64,000 nt of DNA from Palsa-744 sp036498265 (lineage in GTDB: Bacteria; Actinomycetota; Thermoleophilia; Solirubrobacterales; Solirubrobacteraceae). The notes beneath the pieces are model-generated. The model did not search any database. It saw only the letters and a list, made by a program, of their open reading frames with translations, and was not told where the DNA came from. The position numbers and the translations under genes are program-made. This document shows, in pieces, positions 16,578 through 25,504 of this stretch (positions are counted from its first letter, which is position 1; each line of letters opens with the position of its first letter). The stretch spans positions 45,128 through 109,127 of the forward strand of contig DASYFT010000026.1 of the NCBI GenBank assembly GCA_036498265.1, read 5' to 3'.

Positions 16578-18059
16578 TCACGGCACGCCGGTGGTCTGCG
16601 TGACCAGGTCGAGGCGCCCGACGTAGCCGCTGGTGGGGATGGAGTTGCTTTCGTCGGGCGCTCCCAGCTGGTCGACCACGCCACCCCAGAAGCGACCGGC
16701 GCCGTCGAACGTCGCACCGAGGAAGTCGGCGCGCGGCGTGTAGTCCTCGCCGTAGTTCTCGTAGATCGGATGGGCGGGGTCGTTGATCACGCCGCTGAAG
16801 AACAGCGGCTCGGGCCGCAGCGCCTGGGTGGTCGTCGAGATGTAGGCACTGAGCGTCTTCGCGCTGGGGTCCGTGCTCGCGTAGTAGACGACTCCGACCG
16901 CGCCTCGCGGCCCGGCGGCGAGAGCCGGCAGCGTGATGTTGTGCAGCCCCGGCGCCGAGACCGTCAGCGGTGCGCTCCACGTGAGGGCGCCGTCTCTGGA
17001 GACGATCATCCGCAGCTGGTCGCCGGCCGTCCACAGCAGGTAGAGGTCGCCGCCCCGGTCGATCGCGAGCTGGACGGTCGCGCCGAGCGTGCTGGCCGGC
17101 GGCGCGCCCTGCACCGGGAGCCAGCTGTAGCTCGCCCCCTCGTCGGTGCTGCGTGCGAGGTATGTGGCGCCGGCGCAGCTCTGGGGGATGTAGAGGGTGC
17201 CGGAGCTCGAGACGACACCGGTGTTGGCCGCCAGGGCGGGGCAGCCGGCGGGTGCGGTCGCGGACGGGTCGACGTAGCCGGCGAACGAGAAGGTTCTGCC
17301 ACCGTCGAGCGACCGGTAGCAGGAGCGACCTATGCCGATCACCTCGAGCGGCGCGTTGGCGCACACGTAGACGACGTTCGGGTACCCGGACGGCTGCGCC
17401 GCGCCCGTGCTGGCGGGCGGCGCCGGACCGAGGAACAGCTTCTCCCAGTCGGCCGTGTTCTCGTACTGGTAGTCGGCCGTGGTCCAGCTGCGCCCCCCGT
17501 CGCCGGTCGAGTAGACCTGGAAGCCGTGGGCGTTCGCGACCGCCGTGGGCACGAGCCACGAGGCGACCGACTGGTCGGGCAGCGGCCCGCGCAGGTCGAG
17601 GCTGTGGGTGGTGTGGACCCAGAAGAGCCGGCCGGTCCGCCGGTCGAGGACGACCTGGGGGTCCACCGTGTTCCACAGCGACGTGGGCTGCATGCTCCCC
17701 GGCTGGGCGAGGCTCCAGCTCGTGCCGCCGTCGGTCGACACGCCGAGCGAGTTCTCGCTGCCGGACGGCGAGAAGTAGATCGCGCCGGCGCCGGACACGG
17801 CGAGCGTCGTCTCGGAGGTCGCGTAGCCGGTGGCGGTGGCGCACGGGACGGGTACGCGGGTGGATGTCGCCGGCTGGACGGAACCGGTGGTCGCGCGATA
17901 CGTCGCAACCGGCCATTCCGGGTGACACGGAAGCGCCGGGGCGATCGTGGCACCCGCGATCGTGGCTCCGGCGGCTGCCGTCAGCAGGAGGGCAGCCAGG
18001 GCCATGACGAGCGCGAGGGCCGCGGGTCGCACACCTGAGCCGGTCGAGCCCCCTCTCAT
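16578..18059 (-). CDS. Secreted Asp-box (BNR) beta-propeller, sialidase-like
   Basis: A 493-residue exported protein. It has a signal peptide in the first 40 residues, with a long Ala/Leu core. The mature part shows at least five Asp-box repeats of the S-x-D-x-G-x-T-W kind: STDGGTSW, STGDGGRSW, SLDGGRTF, STDEGASY and SRDGALTW. Such repeats mark sialidase or exo-glycosidase propellers. The arginine triad and catalytic Tyr/Glu of true sialidases cannot be assigned by eye, so enzyme activity is unproven. ATG 18059 overlaps the stop of the upstream TetR gene by 4 bp; the two are one transcription unit. The convergent kinase gene ends only 12 bp away. Confidence 0.8.
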   Translation of the reverse strand: MRGGSTGSGVRPAALALVMALAALLLTAAAGATIAGATIAPALPCHPEWPVATYRATTGSVQPATSTRVPVPCATATGYATSETTLAVSGAGAIYFSPSGSENSLGVSTDGGTSWSLAQPGSMQPTSLWNTVDPQVVLDRRTGRLFWVHTTHSLDLRGPLPDQSVASWLVPTAVANAHGFQVYSTGDGGRSWTTADYQYENTADWEKLFLGPAPPASTGAAQPSGYPNVVYVCANAPLEVIGIGRSCYRSLDGGRTFSFAGYVDPSATAPAGCPALAANTGVVSSSGTLYIPQSCAGATYLARSTDEGASYSWLPVQGAPPASTLGATVQLAIDRGGDLYLLWTAGDQLRMIVSRDGALTWSAPLTVSAPGLHNITLPALAAGPRGAVGVVYYASTDPSAKTLSAYISTTTQALRPEPLFFSGVINDPAHPIYENYGEDYTPRADFLGATFDGAGRFWGGVVDQLGAPDESNSIPTSGYVGRLDLVTQTTGVP

Positions 18060-18757
18060 GCCTCGACCTCCGCCGCCGTCGCGTCCACCGCGCGCGCGGC
18101 CGTGGCGTCGTCCGAGAGCAGCCTGATCGCGAAGTGGGCCAGCTCGGTCTCGAGCTGATCGAGCCTGTCCGTGCGCCCGGCGCTCACCTCTTCGGCGACG
18201 AGCTCTGTGATGGTGAGGACGAGGATGCGCGGAACAAGTGCGGAGAGCGGCGGCAGGTCCGGCTGTTCGGCGCGGGCCCGGCGTCCGAGGTCGGCGAACA
18301 TCGCGCGGAACATCGCGTAGGTGCGCTCGCGCTGCTCGAGCGCTTGCTCGCCGGCGCTCTGCAGCGAGAGCAGGTACGCGCGCGCGAACGCAGGGCGCCC
18401 CTGCCACCACCGCAGATAGATGGCGGTGCCCTTGCGCATCGCCTCGATCCAGCTGGGCTCCGCGCTCAGCGAGCTCAGCTCCTCGAGCAGCTCCCGAGCG
18501 ACGCCGTCGCATGCGGTGAGGAAGCAGTCCGTCTTGTCGGTGAAGAACTCGTAGAAGGCGTTGCTCGACACGCGCGCCGTCGCAACGACCCTCGGCACGG
18601 ATGTGGAATCGAACCCGTACTGGGCGACGCATTCGACCATCGCGCGCAGCAGCCGCTCGCGCTGGGATGAGCGCACCGCGCCGCGGGCGAGCTTGTGGCG
18701 CCCGCGCGGCAGCGGGTCCCCGCGCCAGGGCAGCTCCTCCTCCGCCTTTGAATGCAT
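18056..18757 (-). CDS. TetR-family regulator
   Basis: A 233-residue protein. A basic, proline-containing N-terminus of about 30 residues is followed by the helix-turn-helix region VPRVVATARVSSNAFYEFFTDK. The remaining 150 residues are helical and form the effector domain. ATG 18757 was chosen; upstream sequence in the same frame has no family support and runs over the divergent GH3 gene. The palindrome ATAAA-CGTA-TTTAT overlaps this start codon, suggesting self-repression. It is co-transcribed with the Asp-box protein and divergent from the GH3 glycosidase, so it may coordinate secretion of carbohydrate-active enzymes. Confidence 0.85.
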   Translation of the reverse strand: MHSKAEEELPWRGDPLPRGRHKLARGAVRSSQRERLLRAMVECVAQYGFDSTSVPRVVATARVSSNAFYEFFTDKTDCFLTACDGVARELLEELSSLSAEPSWIEAMRKGTAIYLRWWQGRPAFARAYLLSLQSAGEQALEQRERTYAMFRAMFADLGRRARAEQPDLPPLSALVPRILVLTITELVAEEVSAGRTDRLDQLETELAHFAIRLLSDDATAARAVDATAAEVEA

Positions 18758-18769
18758 AAACGTATTTAT
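18756..18769. promoter_or_regulatory. Candidate TetR operator and AT-rich promoter
   Basis: The inverted repeat ATAAACGTATTTAT is a striking AT island in GC-rich sequence. It covers the start codon of the TetR gene and lies 34 bp ahead of the GH3 start, so one bound repressor could control both directions. Confidence 0.5.
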
Positions 18770-18802
18770 ATCGGGTAGAGTGGCGTCCGTGGGGATATCG
18801 GG

Positions 18803-21061
18803 GTGAGGGCTCAGAGCGGGAGCGGCGCGGGGCGGTGCAGAAGGGCGCTGCTCGGCGCGGTCGTTCTCGCAGTGCTCACGTGCGCAGTTGCAGCGCCGGC
18901 CGGGGCCGCCGACCAGTGCGGCGGCGCCGGTCTCTGGTGCAACACCTCCCTCACCCCGGACCAGCGCGCCCAACTGCTGCTGGAAGCGCTCAGCGAAAGC
19001 CAGAAGATCTCGCTGCTGGCGGGCAATGACGTGCTCGGCGTGACGGGCGCCTCCGGACACACGGGAAGCAGCGCGGGTGTGCCCGGCCTGGTCCCGCCGG
19101 TGCACTTCACCGATGGCACGGCGGGGATCCGCCAGGGCCCGGCGACCGCGATGCCGGTCGAGCTTGCGCTCGCTTCGAGCTTCGACCCCGCGCTCGCGCG
19201 GCTGGACGGCTCGGTGCTGGGCGAAGAGGCGAAGTACAAGGGCAACGATGTGCTCTACGGACCGACGCTGACGGTGATGCGCGTCGCGCAGGCCGGACGG
19301 ACCTTCCAGGCGCTCGGCGAGGATCCGCTGCTCTCGTCCCGGCTCGGGGTCGGCCTGATCGACGGGATCCAGTCGCAGGGCGTGATCGCGAACGCGAACA
19401 TCTACCTGGCGAACAACCAGGAGGGGATCGACCCCACGGAACTGTCGGGGATGCCCGGCTCTCCCCTCGGCGCGGGCACGGTGGGCAGCCGCTACGCGAT
19501 CGACGCCAACGTCGACGAACGCATGCTTCGCGAGATCTACCTGCCGCCGTTCGAAGCGGCTGTCAAGGAAGCCCACGTGGGCACGGTGATGTGCGCCTAC
19601 AACCTCGTCAACGGCACCTACAACTGCGAGAACGGGCGCCTCCTGAACAGCATCCTCAAGCAGGAGTGGGGGTTCCCGGGCACGGTCCTGAGCGACTACG
19701 GGGCCTCACACGACACGGTCGCGTCGCTGCAGAACGGCCTCGACCTCGAACCCTGGCCGGGGGTGGCCTACGCCCCCGCGCCGGTCACCGCTGCACTCGC
19801 GAGCGGGCTCGTCACCCACGCGCAGCTCGATGACCACGTGCGCCGCTACCTGCGCACGCTGTTCGCCGCGGGCGTCTTCGATCGAGCCGCCTACGCCGAA
19901 GAAGAAGCCCGCATCGAAAAGGCGGCACATGCGGCGGCCGCGCGGAAGATCGAGGAAGGCGCGATCACGCTCCTGCAGAACCGCGGCCCCGTGCTGCCGC
20001 TCGATCCCGCGCACGTGCGATCGATCGCCGTGATCGGCAAGCCGGCGAGCACGTTCATCACCGGAGGCGGCTCCTCGGCGGTCACGCCGTACTCGTCCGT
20101 GACGCCGCTGCAGGGGATCACCGAACGAGCCGGCGCCCGGGTGCACGTGGCATACGACGAAGGCAGCAACCCCGCGAGCGCGGTGGCGCTCGCGCGGTCG
20201 AGCGAGGTGGCGGTGGTGGTCGCCGCCAACTACGAGACCGAGGGCGCCGACCTCAATTGCCTGACGCTCGAGTGCCCACACCATGCCTATGGCGAACAGG
20301 ACGCGCTGATCGAACAGGTCGCGGCGGCCAACCCCAGGACGATCGTCGTGCTCGAGACCGGCGGCCCGGTCCTGACACCCTGGCGCAGCCACGTCAGCGG
20401 GCTGCTCGACGCGTGGTACCCCGGGGAGCAGGGCGGCACCGCCATCGCCCGCGTGCTGTTCGGCGACGTCGATCCCGGCGGGCACCTGCCGGTTACCTTC
20501 CCTCAGACCGAAGCCGAAGAGCCGACTGCCGGAGACCCGCAGTCCTATCCCGGCGTGGCCGACAGCGAGGTCTACAAGGAGGGCGTCTTCGTGGGCTATC
20601 GCTGGTTCGACGCACACGCGCTCGAACCGGCCTTCCCGTTCGGCTTCGGGCTGTCCTACACGTCCTTCTCCTACTCCGGGCTGAGCGCCGCCGCCACCGG
20701 GACCGGCGCGCGGGTCAGCGCCACGATCGCCGACACCGGCGGGAGGAGAGGCTCGGCCGTGGCGCAGCTCTACGTCGGGCTGCCGTCCCAGCCGGGGCTG
20801 CCCGAGCCGCCGGAGCAGCTCAGGGGCTTTGCGAAGGTGACACTCGCTCCAGGGCACGCAGCTCGCGTCACCTTCCCGCTCACCGGCCGCTCGCTGTCCT
20901 ACTGGAACGCGTCTGCCGGACATTGGAGCGTGGCGCCGGGCTGCGACCCCGTCATGATCGGGTCCTCCTCCCGCGAACTTCCGCTCACCGGCACGCTGGC
21001 GATCAACGGGGCCGCCTGCCCCGGTGCGCTTGCGAGCGTCAACGTCAATCCGGCTCCATAG
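18803..21061 (+). CDS. Secreted glycoside hydrolase family 3 (beta-glucosidase-like)
   Basis: A 752-residue exported enzyme. A signal peptide ends near residue 36. The GH3 N-terminal barrel follows, with the catalytic nucleophile Asp298 in LSDYGAS. The substrate-binding KGNDVLYGPTL and NVDERMLREIYLPPF segments are typical of GH3. The C-terminal alpha/beta sandwich (from about residue 385) includes LLQNRGPVLPL, and a fibronectin-III-like domain ends the protein (from about 640, after FPFGFGLSYTSF). Family members remove terminal glucose or xylose from plant or microbial polysaccharides. GTG 18803 follows a GGGGAT site. It probably works outside the cell with the neighbouring secreted proteins. 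Confidence 0.93.
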   Translation: MRAQSGSGAGRCRRALLGAVVLAVLTCAVAAPAGAADQCGGAGLWCNTSLTPDQRAQLLLEALSESQKISLLAGNDVLGVTGASGHTGSSAGVPGLVPPVHFTDGTAGIRQGPATAMPVELALASSFDPALARLDGSVLGEEAKYKGNDVLYGPTLTVMRVAQAGRTFQALGEDPLLSSRLGVGLIDGIQSQGVIANANIYLANNQEGIDPTELSGMPGSPLGAGTVGSRYAIDANVDERMLREIYLPPFEAAVKEAHVGTVMCAYNLVNGTYNCENGRLLNSILKQEWGFPGTVLSDYGASHDTVASLQNGLDLEPWPGVAYAPAPVTAALASGLVTHAQLDDHVRRYLRTLFAAGVFDRAAYAEEEARIEKAAHAAAARKIEEGAITLLQNRGPVLPLDPAHVRSIAVIGKPASTFITGGGSSAVTPYSSVTPLQGITERAGARVHVAYDEGSNPASAVALARSSEVAVVVAANYETEGADLNCLTLECPHHAYGEQDALIEQVAAANPRTIVVLETGGPVLTPWRSHVSGLLDAWYPGEQGGTAIARVLFGDVDPGGHLPVTFPQTEAEEPTAGDPQSYPGVADSEVYKEGVFVGYRWFDAHALEPAFPFGFGLSYTSFSYSGLSAAATGTGARVSATIADTGGRRGSAVAQLYVGLPSQPGLPEPPEQLRGFAKVTLAPGHAARVTFPLTGRSLSYWNASAGHWSVAPGCDPVMIGSSSRELPLTGTLAINGAACPGALASVNVNPAP

Positions 21062-21079
21062 GCGGGGGGAGGCATGCAG

Positions 21080-22738
21080 ATGAACGACCGGCACGGCGAG
21101 CAGATTCACGATCGACCCGGCGAGCTGCTCTCACGCCGAAGTCTGATCTCGCGGGCGCTCGCGACATCCGCAGGCCTCATGGGAGCGCGCCTGCTCGCCG
21201 GCCCGGGAGGGGCGCTCGCCACCACCCTGCCCACGGCGCCCGGCGGCAGCGACGAAACAGTCGCCTCCCTGCTGCCCTCTCCCGAAAAGGTGCGCCTGGC
21301 GGTGCAGAAGATGGTCGGCTTCGGCCCGCGCCTGACCGGGAGCAGGGCGCACAACCGCTACATCGCCTGGCTCGAGGCCCAGTTCGCGAGCTCGGGCTGC
21401 ACGCTGCTGCCGGCGGATGAGCACCCGCTGACGCTGTGGCAGGCGAAGCGCTACGGCCTCGAAGTGCTCGGTGGCCCGACCCCTCAGGTCATCCCGATCA
21501 GCTCCTACTACCCACGCTCCGGCGAGACGTCTCCGAAGGGCGTGACCGGCAGGCTGACCTACCTGGGAGCCGCACCGCCGCTGAGCATCTCGCCTGAACA
21601 GCCCGGCGGGATCCCGGCAGCCGTAGAGCTCTTCGAGAGCGGCTTGAGCAACTGGATGGGCGCGGCGATCGCCGGCGCAGGCGCCAGCCTGCGAGGCGCG
21701 ATCGTGCTCATCGACCTGCCGTTGCCGTTGCCGCTCACGACCGCGATCTTCGCCCCGATGGCCGACTACGACTACGACCCCGAAGACCCGGCCGGAGGGT
21801 TCACCCAGGACTACAAGCGGCTGTGGATCGCGGGGGGAGGCGGGTTGGAACAGCTCAAGGAAGCCGGGGTCAGCGGCGTGGTCTTCGGCTTCGACGCCTC
21901 GCCGGAGGCGATGCTCGGCCAGTACGTGCCGTTCTCCTCGGAAGGCCCCGGCCTGCCGGCTCTCAACGTGGACCGCGACACGGCCACCAGGCTGCGGGCC
22001 GTCGCCGCCGGCTCGCCGACCGTCCGGCTGACGCTCTACGCGACGAGAGAACCCACGACCAGCCCGAGCATCGTGGCGGTGCTGCCGGGCGACGGCAGCA
22101 CGGACGAGGTGATGGTGCTCAACACCCACACCGACGGCCAGAACTTCGTGGAGGAGAACGGCGGCGTCGCCGAGGTGCTGCTCGCCCGCTACTTCCACTC
22201 GCTGCCCAAGGGCAGGCGCCTGAAACGAACGCTCGTCTTCAGCGCCGTCACCGGGCACATGGCGCCGAACATGCCGCAGACCAAGGGCTTCATCGAAGAC
22301 CACCCGGACATCGTCGCCCGCACGGTCGCGGCCGTGACGCTCGAGCACCTGGGTGTCTCCAAGTGGCTGGACACCGTCTCGAACGGCTACTACGAAGCGT
22401 CCCCCTACGAGCCGGGCGGCGCGTACTGCTCGACCGGGGAGATGGCGCTGCCACTCGTGGAGAGCATCCCCGAGCACCAGATCGACAACACGGCCGTGCT
22501 GCACGGCCCGGTGTACTTCGGGATCGGGGGCGCGTTCTTCGAAGCCGGGATCCCGGCGATCGGCTATCTCACCGGCCCGAACTACCTGGTGCAGATCGCC
22601 GCCAACGGCTGCATGGACAAGCTCAACGATGTGCTGTTCGCCCGCCAGGTCGCCTGGTTCGCAGACCTCCTGACCCGCTACGACAAGATGTCGGCGCAGG
22701 AACTGAGGACCGGCGAACCGACGCTGCTCGGCGCCTGA
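21080..22738 (+). CDS. Tat-exported M28-like peptidase with atypical metal site
   Basis: A 552-residue protein. The N-terminal LLSRRSLISRALA with following hydrophobic stretch is a twin-arginine signal. A PA-type insert is likely in the middle. The C-terminal part has the M28 fold marker NTHTDGQ, followed by EENGGVAEVLL where most M28 enzymes have a DNxSG motif. TGHM stands where the catalytic Glu-Glu pair is expected, and LEHLG replaces the usual Asp-containing strand. The HTD is kept but other ligands differ, so zinc chemistry may be altered or lost. ATG 21080 is preferred over ATG 21074 because of its 7-base spacing to GGAGG. It follows the GH3 gene by 18 bp and is probably co-transcribed with it. 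Confidence 0.75.
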   Translation: MNDRHGEQIHDRPGELLSRRSLISRALATSAGLMGARLLAGPGGALATTLPTAPGGSDETVASLLPSPEKVRLAVQKMVGFGPRLTGSRAHNRYIAWLEAQFASSGCTLLPADEHPLTLWQAKRYGLEVLGGPTPQVIPISSYYPRSGETSPKGVTGRLTYLGAAPPLSISPEQPGGIPAAVELFESGLSNWMGAAIAGAGASLRGAIVLIDLPLPLPLTTAIFAPMADYDYDPEDPAGGFTQDYKRLWIAGGGGLEQLKEAGVSGVVFGFDASPEAMLGQYVPFSSEGPGLPALNVDRDTATRLRAVAAGSPTVRLTLYATREPTTSPSIVAVLPGDGSTDEVMVLNTHTDGQNFVEENGGVAEVLLARYFHSLPKGRRLKRTLVFSAVTGHMAPNMPQTKGFIEDHPDIVARTVAAVTLEHLGVSKWLDTVSNGYYEASPYEPGGAYCSTGEMALPLVESIPEHQIDNTAVLHGPVYFGIGGAFFEAGIPAIGYLTGPNYLVQIAANGCMDKLNDVLFARQVAWFADLLTRYDKMSAQELRTGEPTLLGA

Positions 22739-22753
22739 CGGCGACAGCCGGGC

Positions 22754-23416
22754 CTAGCCGACGGGCGGCCGGCGCTTCCAGGTCTCCCCGCGGCTCACGC
22801 GCTCGAACCCGATCCAGACCGTGTTCATCGCGGTCGCCACGATCTGCTCGCGCGGGACCTCCGGATGCTCGCTCCACCAGATCGCAAGCTCGGTGAGTCC
22901 CCCGCGGATCACCTCGGCCGCCATGGCGAGCGCGGGAGGCGCGCCGTCCGCCATCAGGTTCGCCGAGCCGGAGAGCCCGCCGAGGATCTCCGCCAGCGCG
23001 TGGTTCGCATCGGCGGCGATGTCGCCGTGGATCGTGCGGACCTCGGGAATGCCTGTGGTCTCGCGGAAGAACATGCGGGGGGCGTAGGGGTGACCCTCCA
23101 CGTAGCGCGACCAGGCATCGAACGCCCGGGCGACCTGCTGCTCGAGCGTTCCTCCGCCCCCCAGGCTCTCACGCCACATCGCCAGCAGCTCGTCGCGCGT
23201 GCGCTCGAGCAGCCGCCGGTGAAGCGCCGGCTTGGATGCGAAGTGGTCGTAGATCACCGGGGTCGTGACGCCCGACCGGCGTGCGATCTCGTCCATCGCC
23301 GCGCCGTGGTAGCCGCGTTCCGCAAACACGTCCATCGCCGCCAGCTCGATCACCTCTCGGCGTGCGGCGGCCGTGAGTCGCTTTCGAGGAGCTTTCTCTT
23401 GCGACCTAGTCACCAT
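22754..23416 (-). CDS. TetR-family regulator
   Basis: A 220-residue regulator. After a basic start (TRSQEKAPRKR), residues about 15-60 form the DNA-binding domain with VFAERGYHGAAMDEIA and RRSGVTTPVIYDHF. The rest is the helical ligand-binding and dimerisation domain. ATG 23416 is chosen because it gives the usual TetR length; an upstream in-frame start would run into the divergent gene's leader. Two related 14-bp palindromes lie on and just ahead of this start, strong evidence of autoregulation. It is divergent from the cupin gene at 23466, the likely co-regulated target. Confidence 0.88.
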   Translation of the reverse strand: MVTRSQEKAPRKRLTAAARREVIELAAMDVFAERGYHGAAMDEIARRSGVTTPVIYDHFASKPALHRRLLERTRDELLAMWRESLGGGGTLEQQVARAFDAWSRYVEGHPYAPRMFFRETTGIPEVRTIHGDIAADANHALAEILGGLSGSANLMADGAPPALAMAAEVIRGGLTELAIWWSEHPEVPREQIVATAMNTVWIGFERVSRGETWKRRPPVG

Positions 23417-23440
23417 TAGGTATATCCTAGTGGCCACTAG
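23406..23440. promoter_or_regulatory. Twin TetR operator
   Basis: CTAGTGGCCACTAG at 23427-23440 is a perfect 14-bp palindrome. A degenerate copy, CTAGTCACCATTAG, lies at 23406-23419. Their centres are 21 bp apart, two turns of DNA. They span the whole gap between the divergent TetR and cupin genes and overlap the TetR start codon. Confidence 0.7.
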
Positions 23441-23465
23441 CTTATACGAGCGATCGGAGGCTCTG

Positions 23466-24035
23466 ATGGCGACCAGGGACGAGCTTGCGAGCGAGGTCAC
23501 GGTGGACCCGGTCCTGAGAATGCGCAGCCGCTTCTGGCGGACGATGGAGGACGGCCGCGAGGTGCTTCACGTGGAGACGTGGGTCGATCCCGGCGGGGGA
23601 GTCACTCCGCACGTCCACCCGGCGATGGAGGAGCGATTCGAGGTGCTCGAGGGCAGGCCGCAGTTCCTCTCAGGCCGCAGCTGGAAGGACACCCGGCCCG
23701 GCGACACCGTGCTCGTGACGCCCGGCACGCGGCACGCGTTCCGCAACCGCGGCGAGGAGGTGGCGCACTTCGTCTGCCGGGCCACCCCTCCGTCGTCCCT
23801 CCAGGGGTTCCTCGAAGACGCCGCGGCGCTCTCGCGGGCGGGCGGGATCTCGCGCCGGGCGCTGCCCCGCAGCCTCGACGGCCTGCTCCAGGCCGCGGTC
23901 ATGGCACACCACTACCGGGACATGGTCACCCTGCTCGCGCCGCTGCCGCCGCCCGCGGTCCAGCGCCTGGTGATCCCGCCACTCGCGCGCGCCGGCGAAC
24001 GCCGCGGCTTCCGGGCCGGACAGATCGGGCGCTGA
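23466..24035 (+). CDS. Cupin-domain protein
   Basis: A 189-residue protein. Its central cupin barrel shows motif 1, HVHPAMEERFEVLEG, with two His and a Glu as metal ligands, and motif 2, GTRHAFRNRG, with the third His. It is a single-domain cupin with a helical C-terminal extension of about 70 residues. ATG 23466 follows GGAGG with good spacing. Cupins of this size range from dioxygenases to isomerases or binding proteins, so no reaction is assigned. Its promoter region contains the twin TetR operator, and the divergent TetR is the likely controller; the ligand may be the cupin substrate. Confidence 0.85.
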   Translation: MATRDELASEVTVDPVLRMRSRFWRTMEDGREVLHVETWVDPGGGVTPHVHPAMEERFEVLEGRPQFLSGRSWKDTRPGDTVLVTPGTRHAFRNRGEEVAHFVCRATPPSSLQGFLEDAAALSRAGGISRRALPRSLDGLLQAAVMAHHYRDMVTLLAPLPPPAVQRLVIPPLARAGERRGFRAGQIGR

Positions 24036-24055
24036 TTGGCGGATCGGGCGCTGAT
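24023..24055. repeat. 14-bp direct repeat at the cupin gene end
   Basis: GATCGGGCGCTGAT occurs at 24023-24036, covering the last codons and stop, and again at 24042-24055. The second copy lies in a hairpin, GCGGATC (24039-24045) pairing with GATCCGC (24053-24059) over a 7-base loop. The duplication may have built a terminator between the convergent cupin and kinase genes. Confidence 0.5.
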
Positions 24056-24064
24056 CCGCGACTT

Positions 24065-25504
24065 CTAGGCCGCGGCGCCGATTGGAGCCGAGGCCGGGAT
24101 CGTCGCCAGCGGATGCCGGGTGCCGAGCGGGAGCTCCAGACACACGTGCGCGCCACCTCCGGCGCCGTTGGAGACGTACGCCGCGCCTCCATGGGCGCGG
24201 GCGATCGCCTGCACGATGGAGAGGCCCAGGCCGGCGCCGGAAGCGGTGCGGGAGCGGTCGGGCCTCGCGAAGCGCTCGAACGCGTGCGCCAGGAAGTCGG
24301 TCGGGAAGCCGGGGCCGTCGTCGCTCACGTGCAGCTGGAGCTGTCCACCGTTGACCTCGCCCCGCACCAGCACCCGGCCCGCGCCATGGCGCAGGGCGTT
24401 GTCGAGCAGGTTCCCGAGCGCCTGTTCGAGGCGCCGGCGGTCGGCGTGGACCACGAGACCGCTCGGCGCGCGCGCGTCGATCGTGGCCCCCGCTTCGCGC
24501 GCGACGGGCGCGAATCGGTCGGCCAGCCGCTCGAGGCTGTCGCGCACGTCGATTGCCTCGCGCTTGATGGAGAGCCGGTCCCGGTCGGCCTGGGCCAGCA
24601 CGAGAAGGTCCTCGGCCAGGACGGACAGGCGGTCGGCCTCCTCGGCCGCCGACGCGACCGCGCGGCGGAGCTCCTCCGGCGGGCTCTCTCCGAGGAGCGC
24701 CACATCCAGCTCCGCCCTGAGAATCGCAAGCGGCGAGCGCAGCTCGTGGCTCGCGTCGGCCACGAACGTCCGCTCTCGCTGAACGGCGACCTCGTTGCGG
24801 GCGAGCATCTCGTTGAGCGTCCGCGCGAGCCGCGCGAGCTCGTCGTTGCCGGGCGGGACAGGAAGGCGCTGTCCCGGCTCGAGCACCGAGACGCCGGCGG
24901 CGCGGCGGCGCATCAGCTCGACGCTTCGCAGCGAGAGGGCAGCGAGCGCGTAGCCGAGCAGCGAGGCGAGCGCGAGGGCGGCCGGCCCGCCGATCAGCAG
25001 CACGTTCCGCACGTCGGCAAGTGCGAGGTCGCGCTGTCGCAGGGACGCGCCGACGACGACGGTCATCCGCTGGTCCTGCGCCGTGACGGGAACGGCCAGC
25101 AGGCGCGAGCTGCCCGCAGGCGCCGGCAGCTGCTTGCGCGCGATGAGGGTCGGCCCGGCGCTGCTGCGCCTCTGCTCGCCGGGGCTCAGGATCGCGCCGG
25201 GGGGGAGCGACGGCGTCCGGTCGAGCACCCGCCCGTCGGCTCCGATGATCTGCGCGAATCGTTCGCCCGGCGTCGCCAGCGAGCTGCGCCCCGCCTGGCT
25301 GAGCCCGGTATCGGCCTGCATCACGAGGGCGCGAACGTCCTCGGCGCGCGAGCGCAATCCTTCGTCGAGGGAGCGATCGAGGCTCCTTTCGGAGCGAACG
25401 TAGATGAAGGCACCGAGCGCAGCCAGCAGGACCGCCATCGCGGCCGCGAAGCCGAGCGTCATCTTCACCCGGACGCCCGGGCGAGCGATGCGCAGCCGTC
25501 TCAT
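24065..25504 (-). CDS. Sensor histidine kinase
   Basis: A 479-residue membrane kinase. Transmembrane helices at about 15-36 and 167-190 bracket a 130-residue extracytoplasmic sensor domain. A HAMP segment follows (LEPGQRLPVPPGNDELARLARTLN region). The H-box ADASHELRSPLA gives His253. The N-box is LLDNALRHG, with a DDGPGF D-box, a FERFARPDRSR F-box and a GAGLGLSIV G-box. The layout matches classical EnvZ/TcrY-type kinases. It starts 4 bp inside the response-regulator gene, so the pair is coupled. The C-terminal end is Ala/Pro-rich. Confidence 0.92.
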   Translation of the reverse strand: MRRLRIARPGVRVKMTLGFAAAMAVLLAALGAFIYVRSERSLDRSLDEGLRSRAEDVRALVMQADTGLSQAGRSSLATPGERFAQIIGADGRVLDRTPSLPPGAILSPGEQRRSSAGPTLIARKQLPAPAGSSRLLAVPVTAQDQRMTVVVGASLRQRDLALADVRNVLLIGGPAALALASLLGYALAALSLRSVELMRRRAAGVSVLEPGQRLPVPPGNDELARLARTLNEMLARNEVAVQRERTFVADASHELRSPLAILRAELDVALLGESPPEELRRAVASAAEEADRLSVLAEDLLVLAQADRDRLSIKREAIDVRDSLERLADRFAPVAREAGATIDARAPSGLVVHADRRRLEQALGNLLDNALRHGAGRVLVRGEVNGGQLQLHVSDDGPGFPTDFLAHAFERFARPDRSRTASGAGLGLSIVQAIARAHGGAAYVSNGAGGGAHVCLELPLGTRHPLATIPASAPIGAAA

